From Vibrio sp. MEBiC08052 (GTDB lineage: Bacteria > Pseudomonadota > Gammaproteobacteria > Enterobacterales > Vibrionaceae), in contig NZ_KQ947475.1 in the NCBI RefSeq assembly GCF_001506075.1, forward strand, positions 2,670,332 to 2,734,331: DNA of 64,000 nucleotides, written 5' to 3'. Position numbers and translations under genes: made by a program. A model generated the notes under the pieces. The model had not been told where the DNA came from. It worked only from the letters and a program-made list of their open reading frames with translations, and did no database searches. Below are positions 26,047-34,012 of this stretch, piece by piece (position 1 is the first letter of the stretch; each line of letters opens with the position of its first letter).

Positions 26047-27342
26047 ATGATGACGAAAACACTTGAGGCTATTCATACACAGGATGAACTACCAGAATCC
26101 ACGACGGTTGTTATTATCGGTGGCGGCATTATTGGTGTCACAGCCGCATTAACACTGGCGGAAAGAAACATTCCCGTTGTATTGATCGAGAAAGGTCATA
26201 TCGCCGGAGAGCAATCTTCTCGCAACCTTGGGTGGGTTCGAAAAACTAATCGTCATTTGCACGATGTACCACTGGCGCTCGCCGCCGATAGACTTTGGCA
26301 AGAAATGCCAGAGCGAATCGGGCAATCCGTCGGCTACAAAGCATCCGGTATTATGTTCTTAGCCAAAACCGAAGAGCAGGTCGCCATGCATGAAGCTTGG
26401 TTAAAATCGGTGGAATCGCTTTCTCTGGACTCCAGAATGCTCAGTGCCAAAGAAATCGATCAGCATGTTCCCGGCGGTAAAGGCGATTGGCAAGGCGGCA
26501 TATACACACCTTCCGATGGGCGTGCGGAACCCTCGATTGCGACCACCGCAATGGCCAGAACGGCGATCGAGAAAGGCGCTATCATGGTGCAGAACTGTGC
26601 AGTTCGAACCCTTTCTACAACGGGCGGTAAAGTCAGCGGTGTTGTCACAGAAAAAGGTGAGATCCGTTGCGAGCAAGTGCTACTCGCCAATGGCGCGTGG
26701 TCGCGACGTTTCTTAGGCAATCATGGGATATCCCTGCCAACGCTACCACTGATATGTTCAGTATTCAGAACCAAACCCATGGAAGGCCCGACTGACATCT
26801 CCGTCGGTGGCCCGGATTTTTCGTTTAGAAAACATAAAGACGGTGGTTTTATCATCACCCAACGTGGTGCCTTAGATGCCCATATTACCTTGGACCATCT
26901 CCTGATCGGCTGGCGCTACTTTAGTCAGCTGCGTGCACAACGCAGTTTCTTACGTACCTCTTTCGGGAGAGCGTTCTTTCAAGACCTGAAACTTGCACGA
27001 CGTTGGAATGCTAACGATCGTTCACCGTTTGAGCAGATCAGAACCTTGGATCCGAGTGTCAACCCTGCGCTCAACCACGAAGCATTAACGAACTTAAGAA
27101 AAGCCTGGCCCATTTTTGAAAAAGCAGAAATGGAAGAATCTTGGGCAGGGGTGATTGATATTACCCCGGATTCAAACCCAGTCATTGATAGAATCTCTGC
27201 GCTCCCCGGTTTAACCATTGCGACTGGCTTTTCTGGCCACGGCTTTGGCACAGGACCAGCAGCGGGGCAATTGGCCGCAGATATTGTCACCAACTCAGAT
27301 CCGATTATTGACCCTAGCCCATATAAGTTCGAGCGACTTTAA
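26047..27342 (+). CDS. FAD-dependent amine/D-amino-acid oxidase-family oxidoreductase
   Basis: A 431-residue flavoprotein of the DAO family, which oxidises the C-N bond of amines or amino acids. The FAD motif IIGGGIIGVTAALTLAERN is near residue 23, followed by GEQSSRNLGWVRK, and the C-terminal FAD loop GFSGHGFGTGPAAGQLAADI is near residue 400. Together with the ornithine-cyclodeaminase-like and Rid genes just upstream it forms the set I associate with the two-part tyramine oxidase of pseudomonads, so it is the probable oxidising subunit. There is no signal peptide, so it acts in the cytoplasm. The substrate is not determined. Confidence 0.83.
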   Translation: MMTKTLEAIHTQDELPESTTVVIIGGGIIGVTAALTLAERNIPVVLIEKGHIAGEQSSRNLGWVRKTNRHLHDVPLALAADRLWQEMPERIGQSVGYKASGIMFLAKTEEQVAMHEAWLKSVESLSLDSRMLSAKEIDQHVPGGKGDWQGGIYTPSDGRAEPSIATTAMARTAIEKGAIMVQNCAVRTLSTTGGKVSGVVTEKGEIRCEQVLLANGAWSRRFLGNHGISLPTLPLICSVFRTKPMEGPTDISVGGPDFSFRKHKDGGFIITQRGALDAHITLDHLLIGWRYFSQLRAQRSFLRTSFGRAFFQDLKLARRWNANDRSPFEQIRTLDPSVNPALNHEALTNLRKAWPIFEKAEMEESWAGVIDITPDSNPVIDRISALPGLTIATGFSGHGFGTGPAAGQLAADIVTNSDPIIDPSPYKFERL

Positions 27343-27363
27343 GATCCCCATAAATCTCGCTCC

Positions 27364-27398
27364 TGCCAATATCACTTCGAGTATGTTGGCATTTCTTA
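27364..27398 (+). terminator. Possible weak terminator of the amine oxidase genes
   Basis: TGCCAA (27364-27369) pairs with TTGGCA (27386-27391), followed by TTTCTT. The stem is short and the loop 16 bases, so termination may be partial. Confidence 0.4.
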
Positions 27399-27412
27399 TC
27401 GACAAGGGGCTT

Positions 27413-27440
27413 ATAAGTTATTCAATGATAAGTAACTTAT
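27413..27440. promoter_or_regulatory. 28-bp dyad upstream of the LuxR-type regulator
   Basis: ATAAGTTA (27413-27420) and TAACTTAT (27433-27440) are perfect inverted repeats with 12 bases between, about 97 bp before the regulator's start codon. Flanking GGGG and CCCC at 27406-27409 and 27445-27448 extend it. It has the size of a dimer-binding operator and may be the autoregulatory site of the LuxR-type protein. Confidence 0.4.
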
Positions 27441-27536
27441 TTGTCCCCATAGAAAAAAGAACAAAGGAACAAAAAAGAGCTCAGCTTTGTTGACCCAAAA
27501 TAACTGACCACAAAACGAATCAATATACGGTAGCCT

Positions 27537-28235
27537 ATGCACAAGCCATCTCCTACGGAAGAGTTTGAACAAGAGTTGTTTTCGCTTATCCGCCGATTAC
27601 TGCCCGTTGATGGCATCCGCTTTTTTATTTATGTGCCATGGGCACAACTCAAGCAGGAGCTCAGCTCAGACCACGACCTTGATGACATGGTAAAAGATTA
27701 CCCGAAAAAGTATTGGTCAATCGACCCCATGCACCCGTCTCATTATGAGAACAGCGATCAAGTTGTTATTTGTAATTCCCAACTGATGAGTAATCAAGCC
27801 TGGTCACAAACCGAAATTTTGAATCAGTTCTACCGTCCGCATGGCTATTTCCACAACTGTGATATGTTTTTCCGGCAAAAAAAACGGATTGTCGCGATTC
27901 TGTCCATGGTCCGTAAAAGTGCCGCGATGCCCTTTACAGACGCTGAAGTAGAGCAACTTCGTCATACTCAACCTTTTATCGAATATTGTTTAGGCAAGAT
28001 TTATATTTCGGACCGCGCTCACAACCGCACCAGTTTAATTGACGAATATAACCTCACTGCCCGTGAAGTGGATGTCATTGAAATCGCTCTCACCGGTGTC
28101 AGTAACAAGACTCTCTGCCAACATTTGGGAATCTCATTACCAACTCTCAGAACCCACATACAACGTATCTATCACAAATTAGATGTTCATTCAAATGCGG
28201 AGTTGATCTCAAAACTTGCCAAATATACACCATAA
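27537..28235 (+). CDS. LuxR-type helix-turn-helix transcriptional regulator
   Basis: A 232-residue regulator with a C-terminal LuxR/GerE DNA-binding domain (residues about 168-225: YNLTAREVDVIEIALTGVSNKTLCQHLGISLPTLRTHIQRIYHKLDVHS). The N-terminal 150 residues look like a ligand-sensing GAF-type domain; I do not see the conserved residues of acyl-homoserine-lactone binding. There is no receiver domain. It stands between the amine oxidase genes and the glutamine-synthetase-like operon and probably controls one or both in response to a pathway compound. The ATG at 27537 has no strong ribosome-binding site. Confidence 0.82.
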   Translation: MHKPSPTEEFEQELFSLIRRLLPVDGIRFFIYVPWAQLKQELSSDHDLDDMVKDYPKKYWSIDPMHPSHYENSDQVVICNSQLMSNQAWSQTEILNQFYRPHGYFHNCDMFFRQKKRIVAILSMVRKSAAMPFTDAEVEQLRHTQPFIEYCLGKIYISDRAHNRTSLIDEYNLTAREVDVIEIALTGVSNKTLCQHLGISLPTLRTHIQRIYHKLDVHSNAELISKLAKYTP

Positions 28236-28254
28236 ACTCGGATTTTTACCCGCC

Positions 28255-28272
28255 ATCATCTCATAAGATGAT
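28255..28272. promoter_or_regulatory. 7-bp dyad upstream of the glutamylation/P450 operon
   Basis: ATCATCT and AGATGAT flank four bases, 90 bp before the start codon of the glutamine-synthetase-like gene. Its right part, TCTCATAAGATGATAT, resembles the shared cluster motif with one extra base. It may be an operator or the end of the regulator transcript. Confidence 0.35.
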
Positions 28273-28360
28273 ATTTATCTCATTTTTATTCTTATAGTCT
28301 GTTTCTTGCTCACAGCTTAAATAGCTTCCTCACAACAAATACAAAAAAGAGAAGAACATC

Positions 28361-29689
28361 ATGACTAATTCGAGAGAAAGGTTTACCACTATCGCAGCCG
28401 TTGACACCAATGGACTGTTAAGGGGCCAAAAAGTCGCCGCCCATGAACTCCCCGGTATTCTTGCAAGCGGCATGGGTATGTCACCGGTGCAATTAGCACT
28501 GGACCCAACCGATGTCATAATGGACATGCCCGGCATTACCGACGATTTGGCAGACTTCCATGACAGCATGTTAGAAGTGGATCAACACAGCCGACGTACC
28601 ATCCCTTGGGAAGCAGAAGGCGACAACAACCTTTATTTGGCTCAATTTACCGGTGAAGCTGCAGATTTTTGTCCAAGAAGTCTGTTGCGCAAAGTTCTCA
28701 CCCGTGCACAAAGTATGGGGATTGTTCCCAAAATCGGCTATGAGCAGGAATACACCTTATTTAATGAAACGCCACAATCGTTAATCGAAAAAGGCTTCGA
28801 TAATCTCAATACCGCCACGGTCCATCCCAGTCATGACCTGCTTATTTATCAGGTTAACCAATCTAAATTCTATAAAGAGGTGGCAGATTTCTGCGATGTG
28901 TTGGGCATCAAATTAGCCAAAATGCACGAAGAAATTAGCGGTGGTTTTATGGAAGCCTGCATCTCAGCTGATAACGCCTTAGAAGTGGCGGACCAATCTG
29001 TACTGCTCAAAAACTTCCTTAGAATTCATGCCATGCGCCAAGGCCAAACTATCAGTTATATGCCACGCTGGTCAGAAGATGCCGACAGCCAATCGTCCCA
29101 CCTACATATTTCCCTACTTGACCAAGACGGTAAGCCACTGTTCTGGGATGAAAGTGATGAAAACAATATGTCTGACACCTTCCGTTATTTCTTGGGCGGG
29201 CTGCAAACCTTTATGCCGGATTTCATGTTGATTTTTGCCCCGACCGTCAACAGCTGGCGCCGCTTTGCACCGGGCACCTTCGCACCACCGGCCTATACTT
29301 GGGGGATAGAAAACCGTACCACCTGCCTTCGGGTCGTTGGCACGAGTCCCAAGTCCATCCGTGTTGAAAACCGCTTACCTTGTTCAGATTCAAACCCCTA
29401 TCTAGCTGCTGCAGCGACGATTGCGGCAGGGCTTGCGGGCATAGAAGGCAAAATATCCCCATCAGCTCAAACCCAAGGCAATGGTTATATTCCGCAATCA
29501 TTCAATGGACAAACGCTATTGCCCGGTATGAAGGCTGCCATCGAGGCGATGCGTCAATCGGGATGTGTCAAAGACTGGCTAAGCCCACGCTTCGTTGAAA
29601 CCTTTACCGCCACCCGTAGTGCACAGGTAAGGCAGTTTAAAGGCAAATCATTGATTGACGAACGTCGCCGCTTCTTTGAATTAGGATAA
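28361..29689 (+). CDS. Glutamine-synthetase-like gamma-glutamyl-amine ligase
   Basis: A 442-residue member of the glutamine synthetase superfamily that would join glutamate to an amine using ATP. Conserved catalytic blocks are present: the metal-site Glu in KIGYEQEYTLF, MHEEISGGFMEACI, the ATP-site histidine in QSSHLHISLLDQDG, NSWRRFAPGTFAPPAYTWGIENRTTCLRV, and VENRLPCSDSNPYLAAAATIAAGLAGI. It is of the type that gamma-glutamylates polyamines or alkyl/aryl amines (PuuA, IpuC, AtdA1) rather than the GlnA type. The next gene is a glutamine amidotransferase and the third a P450, so the amine is probably carried as a gamma-glutamyl amide through an oxidation step. Confidence 0.85.
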   Translation: MTNSRERFTTIAAVDTNGLLRGQKVAAHELPGILASGMGMSPVQLALDPTDVIMDMPGITDDLADFHDSMLEVDQHSRRTIPWEAEGDNNLYLAQFTGEAADFCPRSLLRKVLTRAQSMGIVPKIGYEQEYTLFNETPQSLIEKGFDNLNTATVHPSHDLLIYQVNQSKFYKEVADFCDVLGIKLAKMHEEISGGFMEACISADNALEVADQSVLLKNFLRIHAMRQGQTISYMPRWSEDADSQSSHLHISLLDQDGKPLFWDESDENNMSDTFRYFLGGLQTFMPDFMLIFAPTVNSWRRFAPGTFAPPAYTWGIENRTTCLRVVGTSPKSIRVENRLPCSDSNPYLAAAATIAAGLAGIEGKISPSAQTQGNGYIPQSFNGQTLLPGMKAAIEAMRQSGCVKDWLSPRFVETFTATRSAQVRQFKGKSLIDERRRFFELG

Positions 29690-29694
29690 AGACT

Positions 29695-30426
29695 ATGACC
29701 GTAATTGGTATTTTAGAATGTGGTCAAACCGACCCGGATTGGATTGAAGAGCATGGCGAAATGGCTGACCCATTCCCACGCTTTCTGGGACAAGTGTCCA
29801 AAGCGTTAACCTATAAAATCTATAAAGCTCATATTCATCAGCTACCGAAACAAGCGGATGAATGCGACGCTTGGCTGATTACCGGCAGCCCACTCAGTGT
29901 GTATGAGCGCCCTGCTTGGTTAACAGAACTGAGCGATTTTCTCGTCGAGGCAGTCAAAACAAGCCCTGTCGTGGGTATTTGCTTTGGTCATCAATTGTTG
30001 CACGACGCCCTAGGGGGCAAGGTGGAGCACACCAATCAATGGGGCATTGGCGTACAGGAATATCACTTAAAAATACAGCCCGGCTGGGCGCCGACGGAAG
30101 AACAATTGTCGGCGTTTCACCTGATTGCCTTTCATCAGGATCAAGTGACCCAAGCAGCCCCCAATACCAACGTTTTGGCAGGTAATGATTTTTGTCCGCT
30201 GGGCATCACCACCATTGGTGACAACGTCTTCACCATTCAGGCACACCCTGAAATGACGACCAAACTAGCCAGCGATCTGTATGAAAGTCAGCGTGAACTG
30301 CACGGTGCCGAAAAAACCAACCGGGCAGTACAGAGCCTGCAAGGCCGGATTGATGGCAAGCTGGCAGCAGAGTGGGTACTCGCCTTTATTCAAGATCGGT
30401 TCAATCACCTTACATCATCAAAATAA
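29695..30426 (+). CDS. Class I glutamine amidotransferase-like hydrolase
   Basis: A 243-residue class I glutamine amidotransferase domain standing alone. The catalytic triad is visible: Cys96 in VVGICFGHQLLHDALGG, and His184 and Glu186 in IQAHPEMT. No synthetase domain is fused. Next to a gamma-glutamyl-amine ligase, such a protein (PuuD or AtdA2 type) usually hydrolyses the gamma-glutamyl amide to release glutamate, or assists the ligase. The gene follows the ligase by five bases, so the two are surely cotranscribed. Confidence 0.85.
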   Translation: MTVIGILECGQTDPDWIEEHGEMADPFPRFLGQVSKALTYKIYKAHIHQLPKQADECDAWLITGSPLSVYERPAWLTELSDFLVEAVKTSPVVGICFGHQLLHDALGGKVEHTNQWGIGVQEYHLKIQPGWAPTEEQLSAFHLIAFHQDQVTQAAPNTNVLAGNDFCPLGITTIGDNVFTIQAHPEMTTKLASDLYESQRELHGAEKTNRAVQSLQGRIDGKLAAEWVLAFIQDRFNHLTSSK

Positions 30427-30480
30427 CCACGATACGAGCATCGTTATCCCAAAGAACAAAAAAATGCAGGAGGCAACACA

Positions 30481-31737
30481 ATGTCTGATAACCAAAGACC
30501 CACCACACAAGTGGACTTATCTGACCCCAGTATCTGGCACAAGGCTGTACCGCAAGAAGAATTTGCCCGTTTGCGCCGAGAAGCCCCCGTCGCTTGGAAC
30601 GAACGTCATGACGGACACAAAGGCTTTTGGGCCGTCACTCGTTATGACGATATCGTGTCCGTCTCTGGCAATGTAGCAACCTTTTCCTCACGCAACGGAG
30701 TGATCAGCCTTGACGACTTCGATTCTGAACAAAATGATGCGCGCCGTACCCTTTTGGAAATGGATCCGCCGCAACACCCGGCCATGCGCATCATTACCGC
30801 TCCGGGATTTACCCCCAAGGCAGTCTCAGCATTAGAGGCATCGGTGCGCGCCACAGCCATTGAATTGATCGATAATGTATTGAACTCAGACTCAGTGGAT
30901 ATGGTCGCGGAGCTTTCTAAGCAGTTGCCGATTTTCACCTTGTGCCGCCTCTTGGGAGTCTCCCCATCCCGTCAGAACGACATGATCCGCTGGAGTGACA
31001 TGCTGATTGGCTCCGACGACCCGGACTTTGTCGATCCAGCGTTTGCCGACTACCCGGAAGAAAAACGTCGTATGCTGCCGTTTGGTCATCCGGCTTCATT
31101 GGATGCCTTTGAGCTCGGATTAGATCTCGCTCGTGCCCGTCGCAAAACCCCGGAAGGTGACATCGTGACTCGCTTAGCCAATGGCACTTACGATGGCCGC
31201 CAATTGACCGATCAGGAATACTGCAATTACTTCTTAATGCTGGTGGTTGCAGGTAATGAAACCACACGCCACTCTATTTCTCATGGTTTACAAGCCTTTG
31301 CTAACTTTCCCGAGCAATGGGAGCACTTCCGCAGCCAAGACATTGACCCCAAAATAGCAGCAGACGAAGTTATCCGTTGGGCAACACCGGTTCATTATGT
31401 GCGTCGTATTGCCACTAAAGACGTTGAGCTATCTGGCGCACGTATTGCCGCTGGCGACAAAGTGGCCATGTACTATGCCTCTGGCAACCGCGATGAACAG
31501 CATTTTGATAACCCATACGACTTTATTGTTGACCGTAGCCCCAATAACCATATGTCTTTTGGTAAGGGGGGGCCGCATTTCTGTCTGGGTACTCATGTGG
31601 CCAAGCTGCAAATACGTGTGCTGTTAGAGGAAATGGCGAAACGAGTGAAATCCATTGAGCTCACCGGCCCCGTGGATCGTTTGCGTAGCAACCATGTCCA
31701 TGGCATCAAAGCCTTACCCGCTCGCTTCAACGCGTGA
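30481..31737 (+). CDS. Cytochrome P450, class I (soluble bacterial)
   Basis: A 418-residue soluble P450 monooxygenase. The I-helix oxygen-activation motif AGNETT is at 257-262, the ExxR of the K helix is E296-R299, and the haem-ligand cysteine is C368 in SFGKGGPHFCLGTHVAK. EMDPPQHPAMRIITAPGF in the C-helix region is typical of bacterial type enzymes. AGGAGG precedes the start. Its electron partners, a flavoprotein reductase and a [2Fe-2S] ferredoxin, are encoded immediately downstream. It probably hydroxylates or N-dealkylates the imported amine or its gamma-glutamyl conjugate; the CYP family was not assigned. Confidence 0.93.
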   Translation: MSDNQRPTTQVDLSDPSIWHKAVPQEEFARLRREAPVAWNERHDGHKGFWAVTRYDDIVSVSGNVATFSSRNGVISLDDFDSEQNDARRTLLEMDPPQHPAMRIITAPGFTPKAVSALEASVRATAIELIDNVLNSDSVDMVAELSKQLPIFTLCRLLGVSPSRQNDMIRWSDMLIGSDDPDFVDPAFADYPEEKRRMLPFGHPASLDAFELGLDLARARRKTPEGDIVTRLANGTYDGRQLTDQEYCNYFLMLVVAGNETTRHSISHGLQAFANFPEQWEHFRSQDIDPKIAADEVIRWATPVHYVRRIATKDVELSGARIAAGDKVAMYYASGNRDEQHFDNPYDFIVDRSPNNHMSFGKGGPHFCLGTHVAKLQIRVLLEEMAKRVKSIELTGPVDRLRSNHVHGIKALPARFNA

Positions 31738-31783
31738 TAACAAGCTGTTCGACGGCCTTTTATCGGTCTGTTACACATAATAA

Positions 31784-31826
31784 GAGACCTTTTTACGAGC
31801 GAAGCCAATCGTCGTGAAAAAGTCTC
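31784..31826 (+). other. Long intercistronic stem-loop between P450 and reductase genes
   Basis: GAGAC at 31784-31788 pairs with GTCTC at 31822-31826, and the inner TTTTTACGA and TCGTCGTGAAAAA segments continue the stem with bulges. The hairpin fills most of the 106-bp gap and has no following U-tract. It may set RNA stability between the P450 and its redox partners. Confidence 0.5.
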
Positions 31827-31843
31827 AATAAAAGGAAAACACA

Positions 31844-33073
31844 ATGAACAAGCAGCATTGCATTATCCTTGGCGGAGGGCACGCCGCCGCTCAATTAGCG
31901 CCCAGTTTGCGACAACAGGGTTGGGACGGCGATATTACCTTAGTCAGTGATGAAGGCGTTTTACCTTACCAGCGCCCACCACTTTCCAAAGGCTATTTAC
32001 TCGGTACGCAGACGTTAGAGCAAATCTTAATTAAAGGGCCAAAAGTCTACGAAAAAGCCGCCATTCAGCTCAAATTAAGCGTTCGCTGTACACAAATTGA
32101 TCGCCAAAAAAAACAACTGTATTTAGACAATGGCGAGGTGCTGAACTACGACAAATTAGCGCTTACACTCGGCTCACGAGTGCGCCAATTAGACATCGCA
32201 GGGGCGGAGCTGACCGGGGTGTTTTACCTAAAAACTCTTGAAGACTTAGATCGCATCAAATCCCACGCGAACCGACCCAGTACCCGTCGTGCGGTAATTA
32301 TTGGTGGTGGTTACATCGGCTTAGAAACTGCGGCCGTACTGCGTAAACTCGGGATGGAAGTGACCGTGCTGGAAGCCATGTCACGTATCTTACAGCGGGT
32401 TACCACCCCCGATGTCTCGGCCTTTTACCATCGAATTCATACGGAAGAAGGCGTGACAATATGCTGTGATAAAACCGTCAGCACTTTAGCAGGCACACAA
32501 CAGATCACCGCAGTACATTGTACATCGGGCGATGTTTACCCAGCGGATTTGGTGATTATCGGTATTGGCGTGATACCCAATACCGAGCTGGCCGAAGCCG
32601 CAGGACTAAGCGTCAATAATGGTATCTTAATCAATGACTTTGCCGTCACCAGCGACCCAGATATTGTCGCCGCAGGGGATTGTGCCAGCTTTGTCAGCCA
32701 ACGCTATGGACGCTCTATTCGCCTTGAGTCCGTCCCCAACGCCATGGCACAAGCCACCAGCGCCGCCGCAAGCATCTGCGACATCGATAAGCAGTTCCAA
32801 GCATTGCCTTGGTTCTGGTCCGATCAATACGACCTAAAACTACAAATAGCCGGCTTATCCCAAGGACATGACCAAGTCGTGATACGTGGCGACCTAGCGC
32901 GTGGGCGGGAGTTAACAGTTTTTTATCTCAAAGAGGGCCGAATACTTTCTCTGGACTGCGTCAACAGACCAAAAGATTTTATGATCGGCAAAAAATTGAT
33001 CGAATCAGCACAACAACTGGACACCACATTACTGTCTGACGAAGCCATCGACCTTGGCACATTACTTAAATAG
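31844..33073 (+). CDS. FAD-dependent ferredoxin reductase (putidaredoxin reductase type)
   Basis: A 409-residue NAD(P)H-dependent flavoprotein that passes electrons to the ferredoxin encoded next. The N-terminal FAD motif IILGGGHAAAQLAPSLRQQG with YQRPPLSKGYL, the second dinucleotide motif VIIGGGYIGLETAAVLRKLG near residue 150, and the late GDCASF place it in the putidaredoxin/rubredoxin reductase family. There is no redox-active CxxC, as expected. AAAGGA precedes the start. It completes a P450 electron-transfer chain with the flanking genes. Confidence 0.92.
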   Translation: MNKQHCIILGGGHAAAQLAPSLRQQGWDGDITLVSDEGVLPYQRPPLSKGYLLGTQTLEQILIKGPKVYEKAAIQLKLSVRCTQIDRQKKQLYLDNGEVLNYDKLALTLGSRVRQLDIAGAELTGVFYLKTLEDLDRIKSHANRPSTRRAVIIGGGYIGLETAAVLRKLGMEVTVLEAMSRILQRVTTPDVSAFYHRIHTEEGVTICCDKTVSTLAGTQQITAVHCTSGDVYPADLVIIGIGVIPNTELAEAAGLSVNNGILINDFAVTSDPDIVAAGDCASFVSQRYGRSIRLESVPNAMAQATSAAASICDIDKQFQALPWFWSDQYDLKLQIAGLSQGHDQVVIRGDLARGRELTVFYLKEGRILSLDCVNRPKDFMIGKKLIESAQQLDTTLLSDEAIDLGTLLK

Positions 33074-33109
33074 GTTGCTAAAAGATTTTTAAACATAAGG
33101 GGAATCAAC

Positions 33110-33430
33110 ATGATTACAATAACATTTATCGACCACGGCAATCACGCGACCGATGTTGAGGCCGAAGTGGGTACCAGCTTAATGCAAGCCGCAGCAAACA
33201 ACGCCATCGACGGCATCGTGGCTGAATGTGGCGGTTGCTGTTCCTGTGCCACCTGCCGCTGCTATCTGGATGAAGAGTGGGTCAGCAAAGTCGCTCCGGC
33301 GGAAGGCATGGAAAAAGCCATGCTAGAGTGTGAAGAAGACGAACGCCCTCACGCCCGTTTATCCTGCCAGGTCACCCTCACCGAAAACATGAACGGCATG
33401 ACCGTATATTTGCCTGAAAACCAGTACTAG
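33110..33430 (+). CDS. [2Fe-2S] ferredoxin, putidaredoxin/adrenodoxin type, cysteine-rich
   Basis: A 106-residue [2Fe-2S] ferredoxin that hands single electrons to the P450. The cluster ligands are C40, C46, C49 and C86, in the C-x5-C-x2-C arrangement and LSC of the vertebrate-adrenodoxin/putidaredoxin class. The protein is unusual in having four further cysteines, C43, C44, C51 and C74, three of them within the cluster loop. AAGGGG precedes the start. It is the last gene of the P450 operon. Confidence 0.92.
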   Translation: MITITFIDHGNHATDVEAEVGTSLMQAAANNAIDGIVAECGGCCSCATCRCYLDEEWVSKVAPAEGMEKAMLECEEDERPHARLSCQVTLTENMNGMTVYLPENQY

Positions 33431-33454
33431 CAACAAGAAAAAATAAGATCACGT

Positions 33455-33501
33455 CCTTTAATCACAGCGAATTTAAACCACATGTCGTCGGTGATTAAAG
33501 G
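33455..33501. repeat. 11-bp inverted repeat after the ferredoxin gene
   Basis: CCTTTAATCAC (33455-33465) and GTGATTAAAGG (33491-33501) are perfect complements with 25 bases between. There is no U-tract, so it is not a usual terminator. Its role is unknown; an RNA 3'-end stabilising hairpin or a protein site are options. Confidence 0.5.
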
Positions 33502-33601
33502 AAATCGCCGACTGACAAGGGGGACGAATTTCAATACATGTCGGCCCCCAGCTCTTCCATAGCCGCGATCATTACACCATCGATTCTTATCAAATTATCA
33601 G

Positions 33602-33630
33602 GCATGAACTTACCAGTCATGCGGTTTTTT
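33602..33630 (+). terminator. Rho-independent terminator downstream of the P450 operon
   Basis: GCATGA (33602-33607) and TCATGC (33617-33622) form a stem with a nine-base loop, followed by GG and six T. It lies about 170 bp past the ferredoxin stop codon and is read in that direction. Confidence 0.7.
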
Positions 33631-33865
33631 CTCGTAATTCATCCGCCATCCGGGCTTCAATCAATACCCGACATGATCCGCTCTGAGTCTATTTTTTCCT
33701 TCATTAAGCATCAGCGAATGTGCTTTTGCGAAGCTAGTGAGCAACTTTTGATCGTACAACTTAAACAGTCTGGATAGTACTCATCCATCCCCGCAATAAA
33801 GCCTTATTGATTGTTTTATTAAAGATAAATCCAAGCAAAAAATCTATGAAACCAGCCACCCAAAA

Positions 33866-33898
33866 ATTAAAAAATCTCACAAAGTGATATTTTTTAAT
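33866..33898. promoter_or_regulatory. 33-bp palindrome upstream of the permease gene
   Basis: Two 15-base arms (33866-33880 and 33884-33898) are complementary at 14 of 15 positions around AAA. The core TCTCACAAAGTGATA matches the shared cluster motif at most positions. It lies 115 bp before the permease start and is a good candidate for an operator; the arms are too AT-rich for a convincing terminator. Confidence 0.5.
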
Positions 33899-34012
33899 TT
33901 TTTTGTAGAAAAATATGCCAACCTCAGATAACATATATTTAACACAACATTAACTCAGTATTCACCCAACCGATAAACGGAAGTAACAATTGAATAGTTA
34001 GGAACCTTTGAT

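Larger units (their letters stand above)
33431..34012. other. 582-bp gap between P450 operon and permease gene
   Basis: I see no reliable gene. A 79-codon reading frame (33538-33777) lacks a ribosome-binding site and similarity to anything I know. The gap holds an inverted repeat, a terminator and a long AT-rich palindrome (listed separately), followed by the permease promoter region. Confidence 0.55.

Noticed and set aside
27537..28235. Reading the LuxR-type regulator as a quorum-sensing receptor
   Set aside because: Only the C-terminal DNA-binding domain is clearly LuxR-like; I do not see the conserved acyl-homoserine-lactone pocket residues.
33538..33777. 79-codon open frame between the ferredoxin and permease genes
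   Set aside because: No ribosome-binding site, no recognisable similarity, and the terminator at 33602-33630 lies inside it.
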